This document shows positions 52,422-61,399 of a stretch of 64,000 bases of DNA, one piece after another. A program made the translations under genes and the position numbers. The notes under the pieces were generated by a model that saw nothing but the letters and a program-made list of their open reading frames with translations, was not told where the DNA came from and made no database searches. Location: the NCBI RefSeq assembly GCF_037023755.1, contig NZ_CP146100.1:6416501-6480500 (forward strand). The letters run 5' to 3'. Numbering within the stretch: position 1 is the stretch's first letter; each line of letters opens with the position of its first letter. The stretch comes from Saccharopolyspora sp. SCSIO 74807. Its GTDB lineage: Bacteria > Actinomycetota > Actinomycetes > Mycobacteriales > Pseudonocardiaceae.

Positions 52422-53585
52422 TCAGGGGATTCGGCCTGCTGACACGTCGAGGGCGGTCCACGCGAGTGCGGTGGCGGCGTCCAGCAGGGCCTTCTCGGCG
52501 GCACCTCCGATGCAGTGGGCGGCGAACTCGGGTTGGTGGTTCAACGCGGGCAGCGAGCCGATCCCGACGTAGGGGTGGATCGCGGGAACCACCTGCGAGA
52601 CGTTGCCCATGTCGGTGGACGCGCGGTTCATCCGCCGTCCCGGTGAGTCCGGGTCGGAGGTGCGGCCGAGCCGCTCCGCGTTGCGGATGTAGGCCTCCAG
52701 TGCCGGGCGGAAGGTGCGGAACTCGGCGTAGGGCTTGCTCTCCGGCGTGGATTCGAAGGAACTCCCCGTCGCCAGCGCCCCCGCCTCGAAGCAGCGCCGG
52801 ACCCGCTGCTCGGTCTCGGCCAGCTGCTCCGAGTTCTCCGCCCGGACGTACCACCGGCCCTCGGTGCGGGCCGGGATGGCGTTCGGCGCCTCGCCGCCGT
52901 TGGTCAGCACACCGTGCACCCGGACCGTGGACGGCAATTGCTGCCGCAGCAGCCCGATCGCGACCTGCGCGACGGTGAAGGCGTCCGCGGCGTTCACGCC
53001 GTGCTCCGGATAGGCCGCGGCGTGGGCCGCCTTGCCCTGGAACGACACGTGGGAGTGCGACACCGCGAACGGCTCGGCCTCCGCGACGTCGACCGGGGCC
53101 GGATGCGCCATCATCGCCAGGTCCAGTCCGGCGAACGCGCCGCGCTCCAGCAGCTCGATCTTGCCGCCACCGCCCTCCTCGGCGGGCGTGCCGTAGACCT
53201 CGATCGTGAGCCCCGCGGCTTCCGCGAGCGGAGCCAGCGCCCGCGCGGCTCCCGCGGTGATCGCCGCGATCAGGTTGTGCCCGCAGGCGTGCCCCAGGCC
53301 GGGCAGCGCGTCGTACTCCGCGCAGAGCCCCAGCCGGAACGGTCCGCTGCCGTAGGTCGCGAGGAACGCGGTTTCGAGGCCGAGGTAGGCGGGCGTGACG
53401 GCGAATCCGGCTTCTTCCAAGGTTTCCGCCACCCAGCGCGCCGAGCGGTGCTCCTGCCACGCCGTTTCCGGATGGGCGTGGAGCGTTTCGGACAGCCGGA
53501 CGAGTCGTTCGGCGTCCGCGGTCACGCAGCGGGCCGCGCGCTCCTTCGCCGCCTCGGCGCCCGACCCCGCCATGTCGCCGCCCAT
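52422..53585 (-). CDS. M20 family amidohydrolase
   Basis: 387 residues. Metallo-aminoacylase fold: ETLHAHPETAWQEHRSARWV near residue 35, CAEYDALPGLGHACGHN (about 95-110) with the metal-binding Asp, His and Cys of the AbgB/IAA-amino-acid hydrolase branch, YGTPAEEGGGGK (Glu pair), MMAHP, and a dimerisation domain in the middle. The C-terminal HCIGGAAEKAL matches AbgB-like proteins. It would cleave an N-acyl-amino acid; the operon's aspartate lyase suggests the amino acid could be aspartate (inference). Its ATG overlaps the DUF1028 stop (TGATG), so translation is coupled. Confidence 0.9.
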   Translation of the reverse strand: MGGDMAGSGAEAAKERAARCVTADAERLVRLSETLHAHPETAWQEHRSARWVAETLEEAGFAVTPAYLGLETAFLATYGSGPFRLGLCAEYDALPGLGHACGHNLIAAITAGAARALAPLAEAAGLTIEVYGTPAEEGGGGKIELLERGAFAGLDLAMMAHPAPVDVAEAEPFAVSHSHVSFQGKAAHAAAYPEHGVNAADAFTVAQVAIGLLRQQLPSTVRVHGVLTNGGEAPNAIPARTEGRWYVRAENSEQLAETEQRVRRCFEAGALATGSSFESTPESKPYAEFRTFRPALEAYIRNAERLGRTSDPDSPGRRMNRASTDMGNVSQVVPAIHPYVGIGSLPALNHQPEFAAHCIGGAAEKALLDAATALAWTALDVSAGRIP

Positions 53586-54253
53586 CACTCGTCCCCGGGC
53601 ACGCCGTACGACGGCGCGGACGCGGGGTTGAGCCCGCGGGTCACGTAGTCGTCGCGCTGCGGGAGCCACACGTCGAGCAGCGCCCGCAGGTCGGAGACGG
53701 GCGTTTCGCTCCAGTCGACCCGCAGATCGGTCTCGCACCACGGCACCTCGCGGACCACGGCGAGTCCGGCGGAGTGCACCGGTCCCGCCTCTCCCCCGGC
53801 GGACAGCCCGGCGGAGAGGGCGTGCAGCAACCGTTCCTCCAGCTCGCCCGTCGACCCCTCGAAGGAGTCGACGATCGCGTCGACGACCTGCGGTGAAGAC
53901 AGCATGTTCCCGGCCGCGACGACGCGCGTGCCGACGCGGTGGTGGTGCACGCCGAGCGACTCGGATCCGGAGTGGGCGGCGCCGCTGCCGTTCAGCCCGA
54001 GGACGGTGAGCTGGCGGTGCTCGATCAGCTCGCGGTCGCGCACCACCGCTTCCAGCGCCCCGCGCGCATCGCCGCTGTCCTCCAGCGCGTCCAGCAGCGC
54101 CGTGCCGAGCCGCGGGTCGGTGACGTTCTGCGACGCGGCGCCGCCGACGCCGGCGCGCAGGTGGATGCAACGGGCGGCCACGGCGGGGCTCGACGAGGTC
54201 ACGGCCATTCCCACGGCGCCGCGGGAGTCGTTGGCCAGCACGGAGAAAGTCAC
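53585..54253 (-). CDS. DUF1028 family protein (Ntn-hydrolase-like)
   Basis: 222 residues. Starts MTFSVLANDSRGAVGMAVTS, then VAARCIHLRAGVGGAASQNV and DPRLGTALLDAL, then HHHRVGTRVVAAGNMLSSPQ and VDAIVDSFEG. This is the DUF1028 pattern, related to Ntn hydrolases and often found beside RidA and M20 genes. The activity is unknown. It overlaps the RidA stop (GTGA) and the M20 start. Confidence 0.88.
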   Translation of the reverse strand: MTFSVLANDSRGAVGMAVTSSSPAVAARCIHLRAGVGGAASQNVTDPRLGTALLDALEDSGDARGALEAVVRDRELIEHRQLTVLGLNGSGAAHSGSESLGVHHHRVGTRVVAAGNMLSSPQVVDAIVDSFEGSTGELEERLLHALSAGLSAGGEAGPVHSAGLAVVREVPWCETDLRVDWSETPVSDLRALLDVWLPQRDDYVTRGLNPASAPSYGVPGDE

Positions 54254-54717
54254 TGATCACCCTCCGGGATGACGGCGATGGCATCGACCTCGACCAGCCA
54301 CTCGGGCCGGGCCAGCGCGGAGACCACGAGCCCGGTGGAGATCGGGTGCACTCCCCGGGTCCAGCGCCCGATGGTGCGGTAGACGGTCTCGCGGTAGCGC
54401 GGGTCGACGATGTAGATCGTGAGCTTGACCAGGTGCTCCATCCGGGCACCCGCTTCGTTCAGCAGCAGGTCGATGTTGGCCATCGCCTGTTCCGTCTGCG
54501 CGGCCGGGTCGCCGATGCCGACCGACTCGCTGGTGTCGAGGTCCTGCCCGATCTGGCCCCGCACGTAGACGGTGCCGCCCGCTACGACGGCCTGGCACAG
54601 GTCGTTGTCGAGGTTCTGCTCCGGGTAGGTGTCGCTGGTGTTGAACGGCCTGATCCGCTTGTGGCCACCGGCGACGATCGGCGCCTTCGCCCGGCGGGGT
54701 TCGCTCGTGGAGGTCAT
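54250..54717 (-). CDS. RidA/YjgF family protein
   Basis: 155 residues. RidA-family proteins hydrolyse reactive enamine/imine intermediates, releasing ammonia. Features: RPFNTSDTYPEQNLDNDLCQ, then VAGGTVYVRGQIGQDL, AQTEQAMANIDLLLNEAGAR, VKLTIYIVDPRYRETVYRTI and VVSALARPEWLVEVDAIAVI. The Arg of the usual C-terminal P-R-x-x-x-E motif is replaced by the ARPEWLVEVDA form. In the operon it could handle imines made by the flavin monooxygenase. Confidence 0.9.
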   Translation of the reverse strand: MTSTSEPRRAKAPIVAGGHKRIRPFNTSDTYPEQNLDNDLCQAVVAGGTVYVRGQIGQDLDTSESVGIGDPAAQTEQAMANIDLLLNEAGARMEHLVKLTIYIVDPRYRETVYRTIGRWTRGVHPISTGLVVSALARPEWLVEVDAIAVIPEGDQ

Positions 54718-54727
54718 CGGCTGCTCC

Positions 54728-55999
54728 TCAGTTCCCGGCCGATCCGGCTTCGGCCTTGTCGTAGGCGAGGTACGCGCGCCGGGTCGCGATGTGGTCGGCC
54801 ACGTACCTCGCGTCGTGCCACACGCCCCAGATGAAGCTCGACCCGCGCCGGGACAGCCAGGGCAGCCCCAGGAAGTACACGCCGGGCTCGGCGGACACGC
54901 CGCGGCGGTGCTGCGGCCTGCCGCCTTCGTCGAAGGCGTCGACCTGCAGCCAGCTGTAGTCGGCGGCGAAACCGGTGGCCCAGACGATCGAGGTCACGCC
55001 GGCCTCGGCCAGGTCGAGTTCGCGCAGCGGGTCGGTGGCGCACGCCGGGAGCGGCCCGAGTTCGTGCGCTTCCGGTTCCGCGGGCAGGTCGAGCCCGTTG
55101 CGTTCGACGTACTCGTCGGCCGCCCGCAGCAGTTCGAGGTACTTCTGGTCGCCGAGCTCGATGTTCGCGGCGAGGTCCGGCTCGAAGCGCAGCGCGCCGC
55201 GCTCGTAGGACGCCGTCATGCCGACGAGTTCGACGCCGGTACCGACCAGCGCGCGGAAATCCACGGTGTGCCCGCCGCGGGCACCGCTGACCGCGATGGT
55301 CACGTGCGCGGCGCCCTCCGGAGGCGTCTCCGCGTCCCAGCGCCCGAGCACGCCGAGCCACCAGCAGAAGTCGCGCCCCCGGTACTCGCGCGGCGGGCGG
55401 TCGTGCGGACCGACCGAGAGGAACACGCGGCGGCCGGACCGGCGCAGCTCGTCGGCGATCTGGACCCCCGAGGATCCGGCGCCGACGACGAGGACCGCGC
55501 CCTGCGGCAGCTGCTCCGGGTTGCGGTACCCGCTGGAGTGGATCTGCTCGGTGACGGCGGAGTCCGGGACGATCGGCGGGATCACCGGCCGCTGGAACGG
55601 CCCGGTGGCCGCCACGACGAAGCGCGCGTCGATGACGCCTTCCGAGGTCCCCACCCGGAAGCCGGGCCGCCCGGCGTTCTTGCGCACCGAGGTGACCTCG
55701 ACACCGCACCGGATCGGCGCGTCGATCTTCTCCGCGTACGCGGCGAAGTAGTCCGCGATCTGGTCCTTGGACGCGAAGGCGTCGGGTGCGACGCCGGAGA
55801 ACTCCAGCCCCGGGAAGCGGTCGTGCCACGCGGGCCCGTTCGCGACCAGGGAGTCCCAGCGCTGCGAACGCCACCGCTCGGCGATGCGGTCCCGTTCCAG
55901 GACCACATGCGCCACACCGGCGGCGCCCAGGTGTTCGCTCATCGCCACTCCGGCCTGGCCCGCCCCTACGACGACCACTTCGGTCTGCTCACTCGGCAT
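54728..55999 (-). CDS. Flavin-containing monooxygenase
   Basis: 423 residues. FAD-binding VVVGAGQAGVAMSEHLG at about 9-25, a second NADPH-binding VLVVGAGSSGVQIADELRR near 170, WRSQRWDSLVANGPAWHDRF, and ATGFAADYSWLQ near 325. This is the single-component FMO/YUCCA-like branch that oxygenates amines or converts oxo acids and amides. ATG 55999 has GGAGG six bases upstream. It begins the minus-strand set FMO-RidA-DUF1028-M20 with spacings of 10 bp, then overlaps. A 17-bp box shared with the aspA promoter lies 84 bases upstream. Confidence 0.88.
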   Translation of the reverse strand: MPSEQTEVVVVGAGQAGVAMSEHLGAAGVAHVVLERDRIAERWRSQRWDSLVANGPAWHDRFPGLEFSGVAPDAFASKDQIADYFAAYAEKIDAPIRCGVEVTSVRKNAGRPGFRVGTSEGVIDARFVVAATGPFQRPVIPPIVPDSAVTEQIHSSGYRNPEQLPQGAVLVVGAGSSGVQIADELRRSGRRVFLSVGPHDRPPREYRGRDFCWWLGVLGRWDAETPPEGAAHVTIAVSGARGGHTVDFRALVGTGVELVGMTASYERGALRFEPDLAANIELGDQKYLELLRAADEYVERNGLDLPAEPEAHELGPLPACATDPLRELDLAEAGVTSIVWATGFAADYSWLQVDAFDEGGRPQHRRGVSAEPGVYFLGLPWLSRRGSSFIWGVWHDARYVADHIATRRAYLAYDKAEAGSAGN

Positions 56000-56082
56000 T
56001 CAAACCTCCATTCCGGCGGTAGCCATCTCGACGTCGAGTTGCCGCGCTGCCGCGAAGAAATCCTCGAGCACGGCACTAATTC

Positions 56083-56099
56083 CGTCCAACAGATGTTTT
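56083..56099 (-). promoter_or_regulatory. Shared 17-bp box upstream of the monooxygenase operon
   Basis: CGTCCAACAGATGTTTT here is identical to 59042-59058 upstream of aspA. It lies 84 bases before the FMO start in a 133-bp gap. It is a likely binding site for the LysR protein encoded at 59090-59998. Confidence 0.6.
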
Positions 56100-56132
56100 T
56101 GCTCTTCTGGTTCGATTTTTTCGATGCAACGT

Positions 56133-57485
56133 TCAGCCGTGCGCCGAGTCCGAGGCGGAAACGTCTTCGGGGCGCAGCAACGCGCATCCGGCGGTCTCCC
56201 GCAGCGACAACGCGGCGACGAGGCCGACGACGGCGAAGACCATCACGTACGGGCCGGGCACCAACGTGCTGCCGGTCGCCGAGATCAGCACGGTCATCAC
56301 GTACGGCACGGTGCCCGCGAACAACGCGGCGGTGATGTTGTAGCCGATCGACAGGCCGCTCTGGCGGGTGCGGGTCGGGAAGGTCTCGGCAGACCAAACC
56401 GCGTGGGTGCCGAGGATCGCCGCGAGGATCACGCCGAGCAGCAGGCTGGAGACCCAGGTCCCGAGCGGCCCGGTCCGCATGAGCAGGAATGCCGGCGTGG
56501 CCAGGACGAGCAGGCCCGCGTTGGCCCCGACGAAGACGGGTTTGCGCCCCACGCGGTCGGAAAGCAGCCCGAACGCGGGCACCAGCACCAGCCCCACCAA
56601 CGAGATCACAGTGGACAGCAGCGCGGCTCTGTCGGCCGCGTGCCCCAGGTAGTCGGTCTGGTAGGTGACCAGGTACGTCAGCACCATGTAGAAGGGCACG
56701 TGCATGGCCAGCATCAGGCCGGAAGCCTGGAACAACTGCCGCTTGTTCGAGCGCAGCAGGTCCCGGACCGGACTGCGCGGGACGGTGTCGTTGGCTTCCA
56801 GCGCCCGGTACTCGGGGGTGTCCTCGATCTTGTTGCGGATCAGGAACCCGATCACGCCCAGCGGCGCGGAGACCAGGAACGGGATGCGCCAGCCCCAGGA
56901 TGTGAGCTGGCCGTCGTCGAGGCCCGCGGACAGCAGGAAGAACACGAAGGAACCGGCGAGGAATCCCAGCAGGGAGCCGACCTCCAGCCAGCTGACGCCG
57001 AATCCGCGGCGGCGCCGCGGGGCGGTCTCGGCGAGGAAGCTCGCCGCGCTGCCGAACTCGCCGCCCGCCGCGAAGCCTTGGAACAACCGCAGGACCACCA
57101 GCAGGATCGGGGCGGTGATCCCGATCGAGGCGTAGCCGGGCAGCAGCCCGATCGTCAGGGTCGCCCCGGACATCAAGAAGATGACCAGGGAAAGGGTCCG
57201 CTTGCGGCCGATCCGGTCGCCGAGCGGACCGAACACCAGCGCACCGATCGGCCGGATGCCGAACGACACGGCGAACACGCCGAACACGGCCAGCAGCCCG
57301 GTCGTGCTGTTCCCGGCCGGGAAGAACACCGTCGCGACGGTATCGGCGAGATAGGCGTACGCGGCCCAGTCGAACCAGTGGACGAACACGCCGACGGCTC
57401 CCGCCACGACGCTTCGGCGCAAGGCGGCGACGTCGGCGGGCATCTCGATCCCCGTCGTCGCGACGCCGTTGTTGCTGGTGAGCAT
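56133..57485 (-). CDS. MFS transporter, metabolite:H+ symporter type
   Basis: 450 residues with twelve predicted helices. The first begins VAGAVGVFVHWFDWAAYAYL, then FGIRPIGALVFGPLGDRIGRK (motif A with GDRIGRK), RLFQGFAAGGEFGSAASFLA, and ETAPRRRRGF, all typical of the MHS branch (shikimate, citrate, proline/betaine symporters). It probably imports the compound catabolised by the flanking enzymes. ATG 57485 is placed five bases after AGGAGG; GTG 57491 overlaps that site and is less likely. It follows aspA after 64 bases on the same strand. Confidence 0.9.
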   Translation of the reverse strand: MLTSNNGVATTGIEMPADVAALRRSVVAGAVGVFVHWFDWAAYAYLADTVATVFFPAGNSTTGLLAVFGVFAVSFGIRPIGALVFGPLGDRIGRKRTLSLVIFLMSGATLTIGLLPGYASIGITAPILLVVLRLFQGFAAGGEFGSAASFLAETAPRRRRGFGVSWLEVGSLLGFLAGSFVFFLLSAGLDDGQLTSWGWRIPFLVSAPLGVIGFLIRNKIEDTPEYRALEANDTVPRSPVRDLLRSNKRQLFQASGLMLAMHVPFYMVLTYLVTYQTDYLGHAADRAALLSTVISLVGLVLVPAFGLLSDRVGRKPVFVGANAGLLVLATPAFLLMRTGPLGTWVSSLLLGVILAAILGTHAVWSAETFPTRTRQSGLSIGYNITAALFAGTVPYVMTVLISATGSTLVPGPYVMVFAVVGLVAALSLRETAGCALLRPEDVSASDSAHG

Positions 57486-57549
57486 TCGCACCTCCTTGTG
57501 CGGACGGGTGGCGGAGCCGGTGGCTTCGCGCCGTCGGAGTTCTGCGCCG

Positions 57550-59010
57550 TCAGAGCCCGGGGCGGCCGGTCACCGCGGCGGGATCGGTGAGCGCGCGCAG
57601 GTCCGCCTCGGTCAGCAGCTCGCGCTCGCGGATCAGGTCGAGCGCGCGCCTGCCGGTGTGGTGCGCCTCCAGCGCGATGGCGCAAGCGGTCTCGTGCCCG
57701 AGCGCGGGGCCGAGCGCCGTGACCAGCCCGGTGGAGGCGGCCACGGTCTCCGCGAGCCGGTCCCGCTCGGCGGTGATGCCGCGCACGCAGTGCTCGGTGA
57801 GGATGCCGATTCCCGCGGTGAGATGGGAAAAACCGGCGCCCAGGGTCCGGTAGATGATCGGTTCGAAGGCGTTGAGCTGGAGCTGGCCGCCCTCGGCGGC
57901 GAGCGTGACGGTCACGTCGCCGCCGATGACCTCGAAGGCGATCTGGTTGACCGCTTCGGGGATCACCGGGTTGACCTTGCCGGGCATGATGGACGATCCG
58001 GCCTGCCGCGCGGGCAGGTTGATCTCCCCCAGCCCGGCCCGCGGACCGGAGGACAGCAGGCGCAGGTCGTTGCAGATCTTGGACAGCTTCATGGCGAGCC
58101 GCTTGAGCGCTCCGGACAGTTGCACGAACACCCCGGCGTCCTGGGTGGCCTCGATGAGGTCGGGCGCCGAGACCAGCGTCGGGATACCCGTCAGGCGGCG
58201 CAGGTGCTCCACCGCGCGTTCCCGGTAGCCCGCACCGGCGTTGAGGCCGGTGCCGATGGCCGTGCCGCCGAGGTTGAGCTCGTGCAGCAGCAGCCGGGCC
58301 TCGGCCAGCCGCTGCTCCTCCTCGGCCGCGGTGGCGGCGAACGCCCCGAACTCCTGCCCCAGCGTCATGGGCACGGCGTCCTGGAGCTGGGTGCGGCCGA
58401 TCTTGAGCACGTCGGCGAATTCGGCGGCCTTGTCCTCGAAGCCGGCGCGCAACCCGCCCAGCGCGGCGAGGAGTTCGGCGATGTGCGCGTCCAGCGCCAG
58501 CTTCACCGCGGTCGGGTAGACGTCGTTGGTGCTCTGGCCCGCGTTGACGTGGTCGAGGGGGTGCAGGGCCGAGCACTCCCCGCGGGACCTCCCGAGCAGC
58601 TCCAGCGCCCGGTTGGCGATCACCTCGTTGCCGTTCATGTTCGTCGAGGTGCCCGCGCCGCCCTGGATGAGGTCGACGACGAACTGGTCGTGCAGCGCCC
58701 CGGACCGGATTTCCGCGCAGGCGTCCCCGATCGCCGAGGCGAGCGTGCCGTCCAAGGCGCCGACCTCGGAATTTGCGCGGGCCGCGGCGTGCTTGACCGC
58801 GGCCAGGGCTGCGATGAGGTGGGGCCGCGCGGCGAGCGTCTCCCCGGTGAGGGGGAAGTTGGCCACCGCGCGAGCGGTGTGCGCCCCGTAGTAGGCGTCC
58901 GCAGGAACGTCGATTTCGCCGAGCATGTCGTGCTCGGTGCGGTGCGCGGCGTTCCCCGCGGCGGTGCGCCGGTTGCGGTAGGTCGCCGACGCCGGGTCCT
59001 CGGGATTCAT
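57550..59010 (-). CDS. aspA: Aspartate ammonia-lyase
   Basis: 486 residues. It converts L-aspartate to fumarate and ammonia. Fumarase/aspartase signature GSSIMPGKVNPV near residue 330, STNMNGNEVIANRA near 115, the substrate segment GQSTNDVYPTAVK near 150, and GRTQLQDAVPMTLGQEF near 200. A 28-residue N-terminal extension precedes the conserved core (MLGEIDVPADAYYGAHTARA); Met29 is a possible internal start. It leads the aspA-transporter set and has the shared 17-bp box 32 bases upstream of its start. Confidence 0.9.
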   Translation of the reverse strand: MNPEDPASATYRNRRTAAGNAAHRTEHDMLGEIDVPADAYYGAHTARAVANFPLTGETLAARPHLIAALAAVKHAAARANSEVGALDGTLASAIGDACAEIRSGALHDQFVVDLIQGGAGTSTNMNGNEVIANRALELLGRSRGECSALHPLDHVNAGQSTNDVYPTAVKLALDAHIAELLAALGGLRAGFEDKAAEFADVLKIGRTQLQDAVPMTLGQEFGAFAATAAEEEQRLAEARLLLHELNLGGTAIGTGLNAGAGYRERAVEHLRRLTGIPTLVSAPDLIEATQDAGVFVQLSGALKRLAMKLSKICNDLRLLSSGPRAGLGEINLPARQAGSSIMPGKVNPVIPEAVNQIAFEVIGGDVTVTLAAEGGQLQLNAFEPIIYRTLGAGFSHLTAGIGILTEHCVRGITAERDRLAETVAASTGLVTALGPALGHETACAIALEAHHTGRRALDLIRERELLTEADLRALTDPAAVTGRPGL

Positions 59011-59041
59011 GCACGTCAGACTGAACCGACGCCCGTGAATA

Positions 59042-59085
59042 CGTCCAACAGATGTTTTCGTTGAACTCCATCTGAAAAGCAGATG
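59042..59085 (-). promoter_or_regulatory. aspA promoter region with shared box and CAGATG/CATCTG repeats
   Basis: The 17-bp box CGTCCAACAGATGTTTT (59042-59058) is followed by CATCTG at 59069 and CAGATG at 59080, giving inverted hexamers like a LysR binding region. It sits between aspA and the lysR stop. CATCTG also occurs upstream of lysR at 60016. Confidence 0.6.
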
Positions 59086-59089
59086 AGGC

Positions 59090-59998
59090 TCAGCCTCGGC
59101 AGGTCGCGCGCAGCAGCTCCATGACGGCCTGGGCGCGCGCGGTCTGGCGCACCCCGTCCACGACCGTGATCGTGACTTCCAGCGGAGGGCGCTGTCCGTG
59201 CAGGTCGAGCGCAACGACTTCCCCGCCGCCGTAGGTCTCGCTGGTCCGCGGCCGCTGGTTGAGGATCGAGTACCCGAGCCCCTGGGCGACCAGGGAACGC
59301 ACGGTCTCGTAGCTCTGGCTCCGGTAGCGCACGTCGGGTTCGGCACCCGAAGCGGCCACGAGCGCGCGGAAATAGTCCCGGCTGTAGGGCAGGTCGAGCA
59401 GCACCATCGGATCCGGCGCCAGTTCGGCGAGATCGACCGCGGCGCGATCGGCCAGACGATGACCGGCAGGGACGATCACGTGCGCCGGTGCTTGGTCGAT
59501 GGTCTCGCGGCGCAGGTCGGTCTCGGCCGGGGTGCTCAGGTCGTAGGTGAGCGCGAAGTCGATGCCACCCGCGCGCAACGATCGGTGCAGGTGTTCGGTC
59601 TCGGCTTCCACCACGTTCAGCTCGACTCCCGGGTAGCGGCTGTTGCACGCCGCGAACAGCGCGGGCAGGTAGTACGGCGCGAGCGTCACGAAGCAGCCGA
59701 TCGTCACCGGCCCCGTCAGCGAGCCCCCGCTACCGCGGGCTTCTGATTCGACTTCGCGGGCGCGGGCGAGCAGATCGCGAGCCTGGTGCAGCAGGCGCTC
59801 ACCGGCCGAAGTGACGGTCAAACCACGGGCGCGATGCCGGATGAACAGCTGGACGCGCAGTTCGTGCTCGAGGTTGGTGACGGCCGAGGAGACCGCTGAC
59901 TGGGCGATGCGCAGTTTGTCCGCGGCCGCGGTCATCGAACCGCACTCGGCGGCGATGACGAAGTAGCGCAGCTGGACGAGGGTGAAGCCCACGGACAT
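59090..59998 (-). CDS. LysR-family transcriptional regulator
   Basis: 302 residues. N-terminal winged helix: FTLVQLRYFVIAAECGSMTA then AADKLRIAQSAVSSAVTNLE and HELRVQLFIRHRARGLTVT (residues about 5-65). The effector domain starts near 90 (VTIGCFVTLAPYYLPALFAAC). LysR proteins bind a metabolite and activate nearby catabolic genes. It is encoded on the same strand just upstream of aspA, and boxes shared by the two downstream operons make it their likely regulator. It is intact. Confidence 0.92.
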   Translation of the reverse strand: MSVGFTLVQLRYFVIAAECGSMTAAADKLRIAQSAVSSAVTNLEHELRVQLFIRHRARGLTVTSAGERLLHQARDLLARAREVESEARGSGGSLTGPVTIGCFVTLAPYYLPALFAACNSRYPGVELNVVEAETEHLHRSLRAGGIDFALTYDLSTPAETDLRRETIDQAPAHVIVPAGHRLADRAAVDLAELAPDPMVLLDLPYSRDYFRALVAASGAEPDVRYRSQSYETVRSLVAQGLGYSILNQRPRTSETYGGGEVVALDLHGQRPPLEVTITVVDGVRQTARAQAVMELLRATCRG

Positions 59999-60324
59999 GG
60001 TCGAACCGGCCTTTGCATCTGAACTCTAGGGGTGGAGTGTGAAGCGCTTCGCCATCGTAGATCCGCTCAGCTGAGGTCAGCCGGTGCGGAGCGTCGCCGC
60101 GGGGGATTCAGGGGCGGCCGTGCACGTCCGGCATCTCTGCTGGGTCAACCCACATTCAGTCCCTGATCGAGATCACGACGAGTGCGTGTGCCCAGGCAAC
60201 GATCGAGACCGCGCCGTCTTCGCGACGCGCACCACGAACTCGACGAACCCGACAGCCCCTGCTCGCGAATACGTCAGGCGAGCAGTGCCCGCTGCGGCGT
60301 ATTCGGACGCTGGTTTGCCTTCTT
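59999..60324. other. 326-bp intergenic region
   Basis: It contains the lysR promoter region (with CATCTG at 60016, 18 bases upstream of its start) and nothing else recognisable. Open frames in it have no protein features. Confidence 0.6.
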
Positions 60325-60885
60325 TTAACGCGAGTTGTACTCGCTCCACGAGATTGACTGCGCAAGCGCGGCGTCGCGTTGGGCGCAGGCAGCGGCGAGG
60401 CACTGCGGATCGGTTGTCGGCTCGGCGCCGAGCCATGCACCGTCCGCGGCGTAGCGCATCGTCCACAGCCTGCGTGCGTCGATGAGCCAGAAGTCGCCAG
60501 CCGACACGTCAGCCGGCCACCGACCTCCGCGGACGGGGATGATCCGGACCTCCTCGCTCGATTGGACGTTGGGGGCATACGAGGCGAGTTCGAACCGTAC
60601 GTAGTCGCTCAGCGGCTCGGTCACCACATGCACGCGCTGAACCCGGCAACCCACAGCAACGGCCTGACGGGTGCGTACGCACCACTGCTCGAGTTCCGCC
60701 GTGACCGGGACACGGCCGGTGCGCCGCCACTCCGCAAATGCCTCGTCCCCGCTGCTACCGGAGTAGTTTTGCAACGTCTCCAGGCGAAACAACGAATAGC
60801 GGAACCCGGCGAGCTCCTCGCGGAGCTGGTCGATGCCCTGGCGCAGATCCGGCACGGACTGGTCCAAAATGGCCTCCGATTTCAT
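60325..60885 (-). CDS. DUF6879-like protein
   Basis: 186 residues. The pattern FRYSLFRLETLQNYSG, FAEWRRTGRVPVTAELEQWC, RVHVVTEPLSDYVRFELA, IIPVRGGRWPADVSAGDFWL and IDARRLWTMRYAADGAWLG matches the actinobacterial DUF6879 family, which usually sits beside XRE regulators. Here no such regulator is adjacent. The function is unknown. It is divergent from the RiPP remnant. Confidence 0.75.
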   Translation of the reverse strand: MKSEAILDQSVPDLRQGIDQLREELAGFRYSLFRLETLQNYSGSSGDEAFAEWRRTGRVPVTAELEQWCVRTRQAVAVGCRVQRVHVVTEPLSDYVRFELASYAPNVQSSEEVRIIPVRGGRWPADVSAGDFWLIDARRLWTMRYAADGAWLGAEPTTDPQCLAAACAQRDAALAQSISWSEYNSR

Positions 60886-60998
60886 CGTGGCTACCGCCCC
60901 TCGCCGGTCAGTTCAACCTGCATCGTCGCGCAGCGGGCGCAGCACTGGGTCCACACGGAGGGCGTCAAGTGGGGCTGCTTAGATCGCTCACTGCCGAG

Positions 60999-61373
60999 GT
61001 GATCTCTGACCAGACGCGAGCCCACCAACTCGCCGGCCTGGCTACCGGCAACACGCAGCGCCGCCACACCGCCGAAGCCGCCATGCTCGGCTGCCTGCGC
61101 GACTCGAACCAACTCGACCGCCTCGCCCACCGCGGCCTGTGCCACGGCACCGCCGGCCTTCTCCAGACCGCGTGGCGCATGGCCGCAGACTCCCGCACCC
61201 CCGACCTCGCCCACGAGCTACCAAAACTGGTCTCGCGACTGCTGAGCCAACTCCGATCTCCCGATGATCCCGAACTTCTCGATGGCGATGCCGGTGTGGC
61301 TCTCGCCTTGCACACCGCCGGAACCGGCACAGCCCCCGTCACGCGCTGGGACTCCTGCCTTCTGCTGACCTGA
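60999..61373 (+). pseudogene. 5'-truncated LanC-like cyclase
   Basis: About 124 residues that match only the last third of a LanC-like lanthionine cyclase: RGLCHGTAGLLQTAWRMAAD carries the zinc-ligand CHG motif, and LLDGDAGVALALHTAG and WDSCLLLT are the typical last helices. The N-terminal two thirds, including the first zinc cysteine, are missing. It is 26 bases upstream of the SpaB-C gene, so it is the decayed first gene of that operon. Confidence 0.7.
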
Positions 61374-61399
61374 CCGAGCACGACGAAAGAACGCGACGG

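Noticed and set aside
55767-57590. 607-codon plus-strand open frame opposite the MFS transporter
   Set aside because: Shadow frame; its translation is Arg/Gln/Gly-rich and lacks domains, while the opposite strand encodes a clear twelve-helix transporter.
60738-60998. Longer start for the LanC-like remnant
   Set aside because: The upstream part lies opposite the DUF6879 gene and does not resemble LanC.
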